Virus record (IMG/VR): IMGVR_UViG_3300011187_000006
Span: 1-64,000 of that record
DNA: 64,000 nt
Reading direction: 5' to 3' (one strand)
Source of the DNA: a virus
Under the pieces are notes generated by a model, which was given only the letters and a program-made list of their open reading frames with translations, was not told the origin of the DNA and made no database searches. The position numbers were made by a program, and so were the translations under genes. This document shows, in pieces, positions 17,515 to 25,932 of this stretch; positions within the stretch are counted from its first letter, which is position 1; each line of letters begins with the position of its first letter.

Positions 17515-18495
17515 ATGACTTTAGCTAACAAAACTTTTAGAAACAATAAGACAGGAGAAACTATAAGAGTTTTAGATAATTTTGGGGATACTGTAGTTTT
17601 AGAAAACAAGACTAAGATTGATAAGAGTGTATTATTAGATACATCTAAATACTCGGAACAAATAGATCCTAGTTCTTTTTTAGATACATCTAGTGCCTTT
17701 TCTAGTGTGCTTAATGACATCAAAAATCTAAAAACAGATGATATGATTGATGAAAATGTTAGTTTTGATAGAGATGACTCTTTTAAACCTTCTAGTAATG
17801 AGAGTGCAATCATACAATCTAGCGAAGAGGAAGAAAGAGCAGCATTAGCTAAAAAGTATGGTGCTGAGGTTGATGTTTCTGATAGTGTGAATAAGCAGAA
17901 TGAAGCTATGAATAGAATCATAAACGGTGATGATACCCCTAGTGAAAATCCTAGTAATGCTAGAAAATCACAAGATATATCTTATGATACTAAACAAACT
18001 AGCGAAACTAGGGAAACTACAACAAGACAATCTAATGCAGAACCTATACAACAAACACAGAGGATAGATGAAGATCCGATTATAGCAATGTTTAAAAATG
18101 TCAAGAAGAATGTACCGTTTACTTTTGATTTAGAGATAGATAGGAAAATACCTCGTCTAGATTTTATAGAGATGATGGAGGATTCATATAATGTATCTAT
18201 TATTGATTTTTTAGCTGAGGAATTCACTAGAGAATTATTACATAATCCATCCTTAGTAAAAGATAGAATTAAGAGAGAAATTGAGATAAAAGTCTATGGC
18301 GAATCTAAATCTGATAAGAAAGAATCTAAACCTAAAGCTAAAGCTAAATCTAGTAAAAAGCCTAGTGCAAGTGATAGGGTTAAATCGATATCTAAGTTAG
18401 AAACAGTAGAAGAAATTGGTGTAGCTTTAAAAGGCGAGACTGCTAAGACTGTAAAAGAAGCGGGTAAGAAAAGAATTAGTGAACTAAAAAAATAG
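17515..18495 (+). CDS. Hypothetical protein with low-complexity centre and basic tail
   Basis: 326 residues from ATG 17515 (MTLANKTFRNNKTGETIRVL). The frame stays open upstream to 17392, but that extension starts inside the gp32 terminator and is A/T-rich, so it is rejected. A small N-terminal beta domain is followed by a long Ser/Thr/Asn/Gln-rich linker. A conserved-looking domain follows (FTFDLEIDRKIPRLDFIEMM), and the tail is Lys/Ala-rich (KPKAKAKSSKKPS). Function unknown. The next gene begins 7 nt after the stop. Confidence 0.6.
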   Translation: MTLANKTFRNNKTGETIRVLDNFGDTVVLENKTKIDKSVLLDTSKYSEQIDPSSFLDTSSAFSSVLNDIKNLKTDDMIDENVSFDRDDSFKPSSNESAIIQSSEEEERAALAKKYGAEVDVSDSVNKQNEAMNRIINGDDTPSENPSNARKSQDISYDTKQTSETRETTTRQSNAEPIQQTQRIDEDPIIAMFKNVKKNVPFTFDLEIDRKIPRLDFIEMMEDSYNVSIIDFLAEEFTRELLHNPSLVKDRIKREIEIKVYGESKSDKKESKPKAKAKSSKKPSASDRVKSISKLETVEEIGVALKGETAKTVKEAGKKRISELKK

Positions 18496-18502
18496 ATATA
18501 AT

Positions 18503-18898
18503 ATGATTCAAGAAAATTTATTACAATCAGCAGTAACTATAAGACAAGAGTATTTAAAGGTTTCATCTAATATAGAACTATATCACAAAAGATCAAAAGA
18601 AATAGTATCTATTCTAGATAAGAATATAGAGAGTCTAGATAAGCTACAAAAAGACATCAAGAGTAAGAAGGTAACTGATCCAGAGAAGTCAATATCTAAG
18701 CTAATGGAGGTTATTAAAGAGGTAGAGGTAGAGGGAAATAAGCTAGAAACACTTATGGCACCCATGAATAAAGAGATTGAGAAACTACAAAAGGAAGAAA
18801 ATGAGTTATTTAGAACATTAAAAGAAAAAAACCCAGAATTATCTGATGATCAGATAATTAAAGAGGTTGGGGATAGGCTTAGACAAGAAAATTTATAA
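18503..18898 (+). CDS. Hypothetical coiled-coil protein
   Basis: 131 residues, almost entirely charged amphipathic helix with heptad-like spacing (KEIVSILDKNIESLDKL, EIEKLQKEENELF). Co-directional with and 7 nt behind the 17515 gene. It lies just upstream of the cas operon, but a separate host-type promoter follows it, so it is probably not a Cas subunit. A helical small-subunit role cannot be excluded from sequence alone. Confidence 0.6.
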   Translation: MIQENLLQSAVTIRQEYLKVSSNIELYHKRSKEIVSILDKNIESLDKLQKDIKSKKVTDPEKSISKLMEVIKEVEVEGNKLETLMAPMNKEIEKLQKEENELFRTLKEKNPELSDDQIIKEVGDRLRQENL

Positions 18899-18959
18899 AT
18901 TCTGACTATGTAAAATAATCGATTACTGTATTATCTCATAATAAAAGTAAAAAACTACA

Positions 18960-18987
18960 TTTTAATAGAATATGTTTTGTATATTTG
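18960..18987 (+). promoter_or_regulatory. Host-type promoter of the cas operon
   Basis: TATATTTG at 18980-18987, 30 nt before the Cas7-like start codon, preceded by A/T-rich sequence where the Bacteroidetes -33 element would be (no clear TTG). The box matches the Bacteroidetes housekeeping consensus TAnnTTTG. No TTAATATATA motif is present, so early expression by host polymerase is inferred. Confidence 0.5.
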
Positions 18988-19017
18988 TCAAAATAATATA
19001 AACTTAAAACATAAATT

Positions 19018-20103
19018 ATGAGTAATTCACCAGTAAGTGGTATTCTAGTAGACTTTAAATTAGAAGGAAGTGGTATTGTAAACTTTGATTCAACAGATCA
19101 GAAGTTCATGTTCTTCAAAGATGCTAATAAAAAAGATGATGATAGAATGCCAAAAGTAAAAGCATTGGCACAGATTAACGATAATTGTAACTATTCTAAA
19201 AAGAATTTCTTCTATAACGAGAAAGGTCAGTTAGATTTTAAGGTTAAGATATCAGCAGAATGTTTTAACAAGGCACTGTTTAAAGAAGATTACGTAGAAG
19301 ATAACCCAAGAGCTTTATATGATAAGAATACTCTTTATAACTACCTAGGATCTACACATGCAATCCTAAAGGGTTATTTGAAAGCAACAAAGGGTGAAAG
19401 TTTAAAAAGAAAAGGTCCAATAACCACAGGCAATATCCAACAGACATGTACTGCACTACCTACTTTACCACAAGCAGTTAAAGCAGGTAGTAAAAAGTCT
19501 CCAATCTCTGGAAAGGGTAGTACAAGCTTGTTTCAATATGAGTCTTTAGGAGATATAAAATATAGTGGTACTTCCTTTATAGACATTGGACAATTACAAT
19601 TTTTATCTTGTGATGCAGCTTTCGATAGATATGGATTTAATCCAGATAATGCTGAGATATTGATAAAGTCTTTGAATATGAATCTTAATAGCACTGATAC
19701 AAAGTTGGCATATTACAAATTATCAACATCATGTCTAGATCTTGCAGAATATGGTATTAAGCTGAATGATGATAATGTTGTATATTTGGTAAAAGAATAT
19801 ATATACCGTTTGTTAAAAACACAAATAAAAAGAAGTAATGCTAGTGCTGATGTAATTAGCGTTAGAATAAAGCTAGTAAGAGATCCTTATGTAGATACTA
19901 TGAGAAATCCAGAAGGTTGGGATGATATAAAAAATATGAAAGATATTAAAAATATCTCGTTTAAACCCTTTGATTTTTATGAGGAAGTTAGTGGTGTTAT
20001 AGTTGAAAAAACAGAAGAAAGAATTAATAAAGGTATCGAAAAAGAAAAGGCTATAATCAAAGAGGCGGCTGAAGAGAAAGCATTAAAGTCTAAAAAGAAA
20101 TAA
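19018..20103 (+). CDS. cas7: Cas7-like backbone subunit of a type I CRISPR effector
   Basis: 361 residues, first gene of the cas operon. Features consistent with Cas7 are a beta-rich N-terminus, a central ATKGESLKRKGPITTGNIQ then SPISGKGSTSLFQYESLG region, and DIGQLQFLSCDAAFDR followed by a helical segment. The C-terminus has an extra charged coil. Cas7 proteins polymerise along the crRNA guide. The assignment rests partly on context: 9 nt to the next gene, then Cas6, a CRISPR array and Cas3. Subtype cannot be fixed; a relationship to compact systems lacking Cas8 is possible. Confidence 0.65.
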   Translation: MSNSPVSGILVDFKLEGSGIVNFDSTDQKFMFFKDANKKDDDRMPKVKALAQINDNCNYSKKNFFYNEKGQLDFKVKISAECFNKALFKEDYVEDNPRALYDKNTLYNYLGSTHAILKGYLKATKGESLKRKGPITTGNIQQTCTALPTLPQAVKAGSKKSPISGKGSTSLFQYESLGDIKYSGTSFIDIGQLQFLSCDAAFDRYGFNPDNAEILIKSLNMNLNSTDTKLAYYKLSTSCLDLAEYGIKLNDDNVVYLVKEYIYRLLKTQIKRSNASADVISVRIKLVRDPYVDTMRNPEGWDDIKNMKDIKNISFKPFDFYEEVSGVIVEKTEERINKGIEKEKAIIKEAAEEKALKSKKK

Positions 20104-20112
20104 AAATAATTT

Positions 20113-20982
20113 ATGGAATATCTTAAACTAATATTCAAAGATGCCAAATTATTTAGGTATAATAAAGGCACTAAAGACAAGTCTATATATTCTGGACCTA
20201 AAGTTCATAGAGTTAATAGAAATAACTTATTTTCTTATGTAGAGCCAATAACACATCATCAATTGTCTAATTCAATTCATGTACTTCTAGGTGAGAGACC
20301 TGTTCCTCTTCATAGAAAAGTCTTTTATAAGAGAATAAGTGAAATTGATGACTTGGTGTCAAATTCACTTATTCGTGTAGAAACTGTGTTTAAACCTGTT
20401 TTTAAAAACAATAAGGTCAATAAGTATCTAGAGACTATATCAACTAAGAAAGCTTTCTACAATTCATTTAATCCATCAATTAAATTGAATTGGGAACTAG
20501 TTAGAAAATATATGACTTATAATAAAGGTCTAGCCTGGGGGTATTTTGTAAAGGAGTTTTCAAAAATACTTAAAAAGAACATTCTAGAATATAACTACAA
20601 AGACATAGAGTCAGAGATAAGAAATATAAAAGATGACACAAAAGTCAAAGCTGTTTTTGTAGCTATTTCTAGACTTGGTAAAACAGCATTGGTTAGAACT
20701 ATCCAGACTGGTAAAAATACTGTAACTTCATCAATACAAGATGGAAGTCCTATATTGGTAAATAGTGGTATTGAGAAGTTTGAAATATACAATGGTGAAA
20801 TATTAATACCAGTAAATGACTTTTTACGAGAAAGGGAGAGTGTGATGAAGCCATTTTCAACTATATTAGATGGTGGTATTGTATTTATTGATGGCATCAT
20901 TGATGAAGAAGATATAAGTAGCAGAGAGTTTGATAAATACAAAAAAGTATCTGATATATCAAATCAAATTATTAACCATTAA
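20113..20982 (+). CDS. Second cas-operon protein, Cas5-like candidate
   Basis: 289 residues. The N-terminus MEYLKLIFKDAKLFRYNKG is reminiscent of Cas5, which opens with a beta strand and a FRxP-type segment and caps the crRNA 5' handle. The rest is unlike common Cas5 and longer, with a helical middle and a C-terminal beta region. It could therefore be a divergent Cas5, or a protein combining Cas5 and large-subunit roles, since no Cas8 is present. Gaps of 9 and 10 nt to Cas7-like and Cas6 genes show a tight operon. Identity is inferred mainly from position. Confidence 0.5.
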   Translation: MEYLKLIFKDAKLFRYNKGTKDKSIYSGPKVHRVNRNNLFSYVEPITHHQLSNSIHVLLGERPVPLHRKVFYKRISEIDDLVSNSLIRVETVFKPVFKNNKVNKYLETISTKKAFYNSFNPSIKLNWELVRKYMTYNKGLAWGYFVKEFSKILKKNILEYNYKDIESEIRNIKDDTKVKAVFVAISRLGKTALVRTIQTGKNTVTSSIQDGSPILVNSGIEKFEIYNGEILIPVNDFLRERESVMKPFSTILDGGIVFIDGIIDEEDISSREFDKYKKVSDISNQIINH

Positions 20983-20992
20983 AACATAAAAC

Positions 20993-21697
20993 ATGAGAAT
21001 TAAAATTAGTTTTACTCCAAACACTGAACCATTAATTAATAACCAGAAAATAGTAAATGGATTTATACATAAATGTCTAGGCAAGAACAACAAATATCAT
21101 AACTCTGTATCAGATTATACAATATCAAACCTAGAAGGTGGTGTGTTTATAAATGGTGGACGAGATGTAAATTTTCCAAATGGTGGCTTTATTGTTGTGA
21201 GTTCGTTGAAAGAAGATTTTATCGGTAAAGTCATAAATGGATTACATTTAGATGGTAATCTAGGAAAGGGTATGAAAGTAAATGGTATTGATTACATATC
21301 TGGAAATTTTTATAGTGGATATAATCATTTTAAAACACTTAGGAATGGTATTCTTCTAAAGACAAAATTAGGATTTTTAACATTAAAAGATAGTGGATTT
21401 GAAAAAGCTTTAGAAGAACAAACTAGATCCAAGTTTTCTAAGATAAATAAAGGATTAAGTTTCAAAGACTTCAAAATTGAAATTGGTCATAATAACAAAT
21501 CAAACAGAACTATAAATGTTTATGTAAATAACATCAGAAACAAATCTAGCTATTGTCCACTCACTATATATGGTGATAGAAGTCTTATTGAACATATATA
21601 TAATTATGGATTGGGTAATAGCACTGGTTCGGGGTTTGGGACTCTAATTAGAACTGATAATATTAGCAAATACCATCCAAAAGAAGAGCTATTTTAG
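20993..21697 (+). CDS. cas6: Cas6 CRISPR RNA-processing endoribonuclease
   Basis: 234 residues, typical Cas6 size. The C-terminal glycine-rich loop YGLGNSTGSGFGTL is the hallmark Cas6 motif (GxGxxxxxGFG). The N-terminus MRIKISFTPNT is the usual first ferredoxin-like strand. It cuts the repeat RNA to give crRNAs with a short 5' tag; the 8 nt ending each repeat here are ATCACAAC. It is the last gene of the left operon and ends 60 nt before the first repeat. Confidence 0.85.
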   Translation: MRIKISFTPNTEPLINNQKIVNGFIHKCLGKNNKYHNSVSDYTISNLEGGVFINGGRDVNFPNGGFIVVSSLKEDFIGKVINGLHLDGNLGKGMKVNGIDYISGNFYSGYNHFKTLRNGILLKTKLGFLTLKDSGFEKALEEQTRSKFSKINKGLSFKDFKIEIGHNNKSNRTINVYVNNIRNKSSYCPLTIYGDRSLIEHIYNYGLGNSTGSGFGTLIRTDNISKYHPKEELF

Positions 21698-21719
21698 TAG
21701 TTTTTATATCCTAAATGAC

Positions 21720-21754
21720 ACTTATATATCTAGCTGAAAGCTAGATATATAAGT
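21720..21754. repeat. Perfect 16-bp inverted repeat in CRISPR leader region
   Basis: Arms ACTTATATATCTAGCT (21720-21735) and AGCTAGATATATAAGT (21739-21754) with a 3-nt GAA loop. It ends 3 nt before the first CRISPR repeat. No long T-run follows, so a plain terminator is less likely than a leader, processing or protein-binding element. Confidence 0.75.
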
Positions 21755-21757
21755 TAG

Positions 21758-23511
21758 GATAGTAATCATATTAATACGCAAGGTAATCACAACGAACTTG
21801 TAATTCCGAACACGGAAAGCCTAGATAGTAATCATATTAATACGCAAGGTAATCACAACTATTCTCTACATTAGTATGCCCCAAAATACGATAGTAATCA
21901 TATTAATACGCAAGGTAATCACAACACTTATAGCTAAACGAATTATACCGTTTTTGATAGTAATCATATTAATACGCAAGGTAATCACAACACTTACAAC
22001 GCAAGCTAGAAAATCTTGCAAGATAGTAATCATATTAATACGCAAGGTAATCACAACTCGATAATTAATATTTTGAATGAGCGTAAAGATAGTAATCATA
22101 TTAATACGCAAGGTAATCACAACCATATAACCTTTAGTCGCTTGTTAATCATAGATAGTAATCATATTAATACGCAAGGTAATCACAACGATAGCGACTC
22201 TGATGCCTACGTAAAGAACGATAGTAATCATATTAATACGCAAGGTAATCACAACAGATACTCTCAAGTTAATAACTGAATTAGTGATAGTAATCATATT
22301 AATACACAAGGTAATCACAACCACAAATCAAAGTTCCAACAACTCGATTATGATAGTAATCATATTAATACGCAAGGTAATCACAACCCATAAAAATTTG
22401 TAGCAAAAGACCTCCTAGATAGTAATCATATTAATACGTAAGGTAATCACAACGGTAGCTTAATAAGTAGCTTCATCATTCTTTGATAGTAATCATATTA
22501 ATACGTAAGGTAATTATCTACATAGATAAAAATAGTTCTTTGACATTTTAAAACAAACCACTAAATAATTAAATGTAGTAATTACAACACTTTATTGACA
22601 TATGCTTTAATAGCACTATATAGAAATCATATTAATACATAGGGTAATCACAACCTTAACACAAATATCTACCAAAAGGCTTAGATAGTGATCATATTAA
22701 TACGTAAGGTAATCACAACGAGATGAGAAGAAATGTTTCTGAGGTGATTGATAGTAATCATATTAATACGTAAGGTAATCTCAACTGGTAATTATTTTAT
22801 AAAGCATGGTAGCATGATAGTAATCATATTAACACGTAAGGTAATCACAACAATATAGATGATGTTCTGCCTCCTACTTTAGATAGTAATCATATTAATA
22901 CATAAGGTAATCACAACTAAATACACGTTTAAACTGTCTGAATATGAAATATTAATCATATTAATACGCAAGGTAATCACAACGAATAGTACTTTAGATG
23001 TTTCTTAACTTCTGATAGTAATCATATTAATACGCAAGGTAATCACAACATCCAATCAACTACTAAAAAAAGTCCATTTGATAGTAATCATATTAATACA
23101 CAAGGTAATCACGACACAATTTCAGCCATTATCATAGCTTCTGTTGATGGTGATCATATTAATACGCAAGGTAATCACAACTACTCTTCTCCCAGGAGTA
23201 AAAGTTATGTAGATAGTAATCATATTAATACGTAAGGTAATCACAACAGAAAGTTTATTAATCGTCCAAAAAACTTTGATAGTAATCATATTAATACATA
23301 AGGTAATCACAACCAAAAATAGGGTGAAAGTAATACTAAGCTAGATAGTAATCATATTAATACGTAAGGTAATCACAACTACGAAGTAGACTTAACACCC
23401 CTTTTTGGAGATAGTAACCATATTAATACATAAGGTAATCAAAACCGACCTTCGCAACAATCGAAGCTAATTATTAGTAGTAATCATATTAATACATAAG
23501 GTAATCATAAA
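21758..23511 (+). CRISPR. CRISPR array, 27 repeats of 36 nt, 26 spacers of about 30 nt
   Basis: Repeat begins GATAGTAATCATATTAATAC and ends GGTAATCACAAC, with a strict 66-bp period starting 21758, 21824, 21890 and so on. Repeats 1-8 are identical. Later ones change GCAAGG to GTAAGG, ATAAGG or ACAAGG, and the last (23476-23511) is degenerate. The leader end is therefore the cas6 side and transcription is plus. Repeats 12 and 13 (22485-22588) are badly decayed, splitting the array into a clean block and an older block that regains near-perfect repeats at 22948-23046. Spacers are all different. Stop-free frames across repeats are artefacts, not genes. Confidence 0.97.
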
Positions 23512-23523
23512 TATATATAGCAA

Positions 23524-23548
23524 TTGTTTTTTTTTATTAGTATATTCG
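23524..23548 (+). promoter_or_regulatory. Possible host-type promoter of cas3
   Basis: TTG at 23524 and TATATTCG at 23541-23548, just after the last repeat and 18 nt before the cas3 start. It resembles the TTG/TATATTTG host promoter, but the spacing of 14 nt is short, so support is moderate. Confidence 0.35.
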
Positions 23549-23565
23549 CAGTCTAAAATATTAAT

Positions 23566-25815
23566 ATGATAGTAGCAAAGTCGAATAATGGTAATAATAT
23601 ATCATTAGAGGAACATTCAAAGGAAGTCAGTGATAAGGCTGTGAAAGAATTAAAAAAATTACCAAATGTGAAAGAACACTTAATGGTAAACATAAAGGTA
23701 GCTTCTCTATTGCACGATATTGGGAAGTCAACAGACTCTTTCCAAAAACATATAAATGGAGAGAAAGTAGATAAGAAACATAAAAACAAGTACTTACATC
23801 AACAAGTTTCATGGGCTTTTGTAGATACTTATTTCGATTATGTAAATTATTTCAAAGACAACGAAATAAAGAATTGTGTTGGTAAAAACATAATACCCAA
23901 TCTAATATATTGGCATCATGGTATCTTGGACAATGAGGGGATTTGTGCCAAAGATGTTTTAGGTAGTATACCATCTAGTGATATAGATACCATGAAGAAA
24001 GAGCTTGGTAAACTAATTGACAGTAAGTATATCATTAATAATCCTAAAAAAAATAACAATACTAGACCTGATTACTTTTTATTTAACAAAGATAGGAAAG
24101 AAAAAACAGACAACCTCAACCGAGATATAACATTAATTAGAATGATATTAGTTTATTCTGATAGAACTATATCTGGTGCTGATGATATAAATCTTAAAAA
24201 AGCAAACAAGTTCTTATTTGAAGTTTGTCACTTCCCTGACGACAAAAGATTCAAAGAGCAAAAAAAGATTATAAATGATATTAAGGATGAGGATAAAACT
24301 ACAATAATTAAAGCACCTACAGGATTTGGTAAAACTATGTTAGGTCTTATGTGGAGTGAGAAGTCAGATAAAAAGTTATTGTGGGTATGTCCTAGAAATA
24401 ATATAGCAATATCAACATACTATTCTATTGTAAAAGAATTAGAAGACTCTGAAAAGAAAGTAAATATAGAACTAAGGTATGCTGGGAAGGTTCAAAAGTC
24501 AAGCTTTAATGGAGAAGGAAAAGAAGCAGATATCATTATTACAAACATTGATTATTATCTAAGACCATATAGTAATGCTGGTAAAGACATGTCTCTTATG
24601 TATTTTATAATACATAGTGATGTTATATTTGATGAGTATCATGAAAATGTAACTGATTTACCTATATTTAGCCTCTTTATAAACCTTATGAGAGTTAGAA
24701 ACATAAAGACAGATTCTAGAACTTTGTTATTAAGTGCTACACCCATCGATATAAGCCATTTGTGGACTACTAATTCAAACAAAACTAAGATTATACCCAA
24801 TGATAAAAATCACTTACCTTCTATACATAATAAAAAATATAATGTTAATATTGTAAATAAGATACCTAATACAATATCAAACAATGAGATATTATTTGTT
24901 AATTCAATAAAAGAATCACAAGAAATTGCAAAGAAATTAACAAATGCTATATTAATACACTCTAATTTCATAGAAGGTGATAAATCAAAGATGTTTGATA
25001 AATTGTTAAATGATTATGGTAAGGATTCTAAAACAACTAACAGAAAGCCTTACATATCAACACTTATTTTACAAGCGGCTCTTGATATATCTTTTAATAA
25101 TCTATATGAGATACCATTATCCCCAGAATCCACATTACAACGGATAGGAAGATGTAACAGATGGGGTCGGAATAAAACTGCTACTATAAATATTATAGAC
25201 ACTTGTCCCACCACATCAAATGGCTATGTCGTTGATATAAAATATAATGAGAGTTTAAGAAAACTTTGGGTTGATCATTTAAAATTATTGAGTGGTAGTT
25301 CCTTAACACTTGACGAGATATATGTACATTATAATGATTTTAATATTACAAATAATACTGAAATAGTAGATTACATAGATGACAGTCTTCATCAAAGTAA
25401 TGAAAGTTCGAGTAACAATATATACCCAGTCAAGCATTATAACACAACACCACCAAGTTATATGTCGGCAAATTCTAACCCACTTAGAAGCAACGGTTCA
25501 GAAGTATTTTTTATAGTACAGGACGTTAAAGGCAAATGGGTTGGTCCATTCACCAAGAGCATGTACGATAGTTTTGATAAAGATTTTAATGAAGGTGGTA
25601 CCGCCATTTCGGTAGGTAAGATGATAAAAATAATAAAAAATATATCATCACCTACTTCTGGGTATAAATATAATTATGGTATAAATAGTAATAAACATTA
25701 TAAAAATATTAAAATAGACGATCTTAGAAGAAAAGCTAGGTTAGATAAATCACCCTATATAGCTATTAATTTCTCTTACGACTATAGGCTAGGGATAATT
25801 AAAAAGATTATTTAA
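23566..25815 (+). CDS. cas3: Cas3 HD nuclease-helicase
   Basis: 749 residues. The N-terminal HD nuclease has H17, H50-D51 (SLLHDIGK), H78, H117-H118 (YWHHG) and a downstream Asp (YSDR), so the metal site looks intact. The SF2 helicase follows: Walker A APTGFGKT (~250-258), DEYH box (356-359), SATP (~390), and motif VI QRIGRCNRWGR (~525). A C-terminal accessory domain completes it. Cas3 is recruited by the crRNA complex and degrades target DNA. It is encoded downstream of the array, separate from the Cas7/Cas5-like/Cas6 operon. Confidence 0.93.
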   Translation: MIVAKSNNGNNISLEEHSKEVSDKAVKELKKLPNVKEHLMVNIKVASLLHDIGKSTDSFQKHINGEKVDKKHKNKYLHQQVSWAFVDTYFDYVNYFKDNEIKNCVGKNIIPNLIYWHHGILDNEGICAKDVLGSIPSSDIDTMKKELGKLIDSKYIINNPKKNNNTRPDYFLFNKDRKEKTDNLNRDITLIRMILVYSDRTISGADDINLKKANKFLFEVCHFPDDKRFKEQKKIINDIKDEDKTTIIKAPTGFGKTMLGLMWSEKSDKKLLWVCPRNNIAISTYYSIVKELEDSEKKVNIELRYAGKVQKSSFNGEGKEADIIITNIDYYLRPYSNAGKDMSLMYFIIHSDVIFDEYHENVTDLPIFSLFINLMRVRNIKTDSRTLLLSATPIDISHLWTTNSNKTKIIPNDKNHLPSIHNKKYNVNIVNKIPNTISNNEILFVNSIKESQEIAKKLTNAILIHSNFIEGDKSKMFDKLLNDYGKDSKTTNRKPYISTLILQAALDISFNNLYEIPLSPESTLQRIGRCNRWGRNKTATINIIDTCPTTSNGYVVDIKYNESLRKLWVDHLKLLSGSSLTLDEIYVHYNDFNITNNTEIVDYIDDSLHQSNESSSNNIYPVKHYNTTPPSYMSANSNPLRSNGSEVFFIVQDVKGKWVGPFTKSMYDSFDKDFNEGGTAISVGKMIKIIKNISSPTSGYKYNYGINSNKHYKNIKIDDLRRKARLDKSPYIAINFSYDYRLGIIKKII

Positions 25816-25816
25816 T

Positions 25817-25875
25817 AAGTGTTCATTATTTTATCCTGTTCAGTGACACTGAACACTTTAAAATAATGAACACTT
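25817..25875. repeat. Long fold-back inverted repeat after cas3
   Basis: Outer arms AAGTGTTCATTATTTTA (25817-25833) and TAAAATAATGAACACTT (25859-25875) pair over 17 bp. Inside lies a second palindrome, GTTCAGTG-A-CACTGAAC (25838-25854). GTTCA recurs in both nested parts. It may act as the cas3 terminator, although there is no long T-run, or as a protein-binding site. Confidence 0.7.
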
Positions 25876-25904
25876 TAAAACAACTTAATTAGAGCAACTA
25901 CCAT

Positions 25905-25914
25905 TTAATATATA
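25905..25914 (+). promoter_or_regulatory. Late-type promoter motif TTAATATATA
   Basis: Perfect motif 18 nt before the start of the 25933 structural gene and downstream of the cas3 fold-back. It marks the return to late, virion-type transcription. Confidence 0.55.
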
Positions 25915-25932
25915 TGTAAAACAATTACATTA

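Noticed and set aside
18503-18898. Coiled-coil protein as Cas11 small subunit
   Set aside because: It lies upstream of the host-type promoter of the cas operon and shows no specific Cas11 feature.
22521-22588. Second leader inside the array
   Set aside because: Spacing shows a 36-nt degenerate repeat at 22553-22588 between ordinary-length spacers, so it is array decay rather than a separate leader.
21866-23316. Open frames on both strands through the CRISPR array with VIILIRKVITT- or SNHINTQGNHN-type repeats
   Set aside because: They are translations of the 36-nt repeats; the 66-bp period is a multiple of three, which keeps frames open. Not genes.
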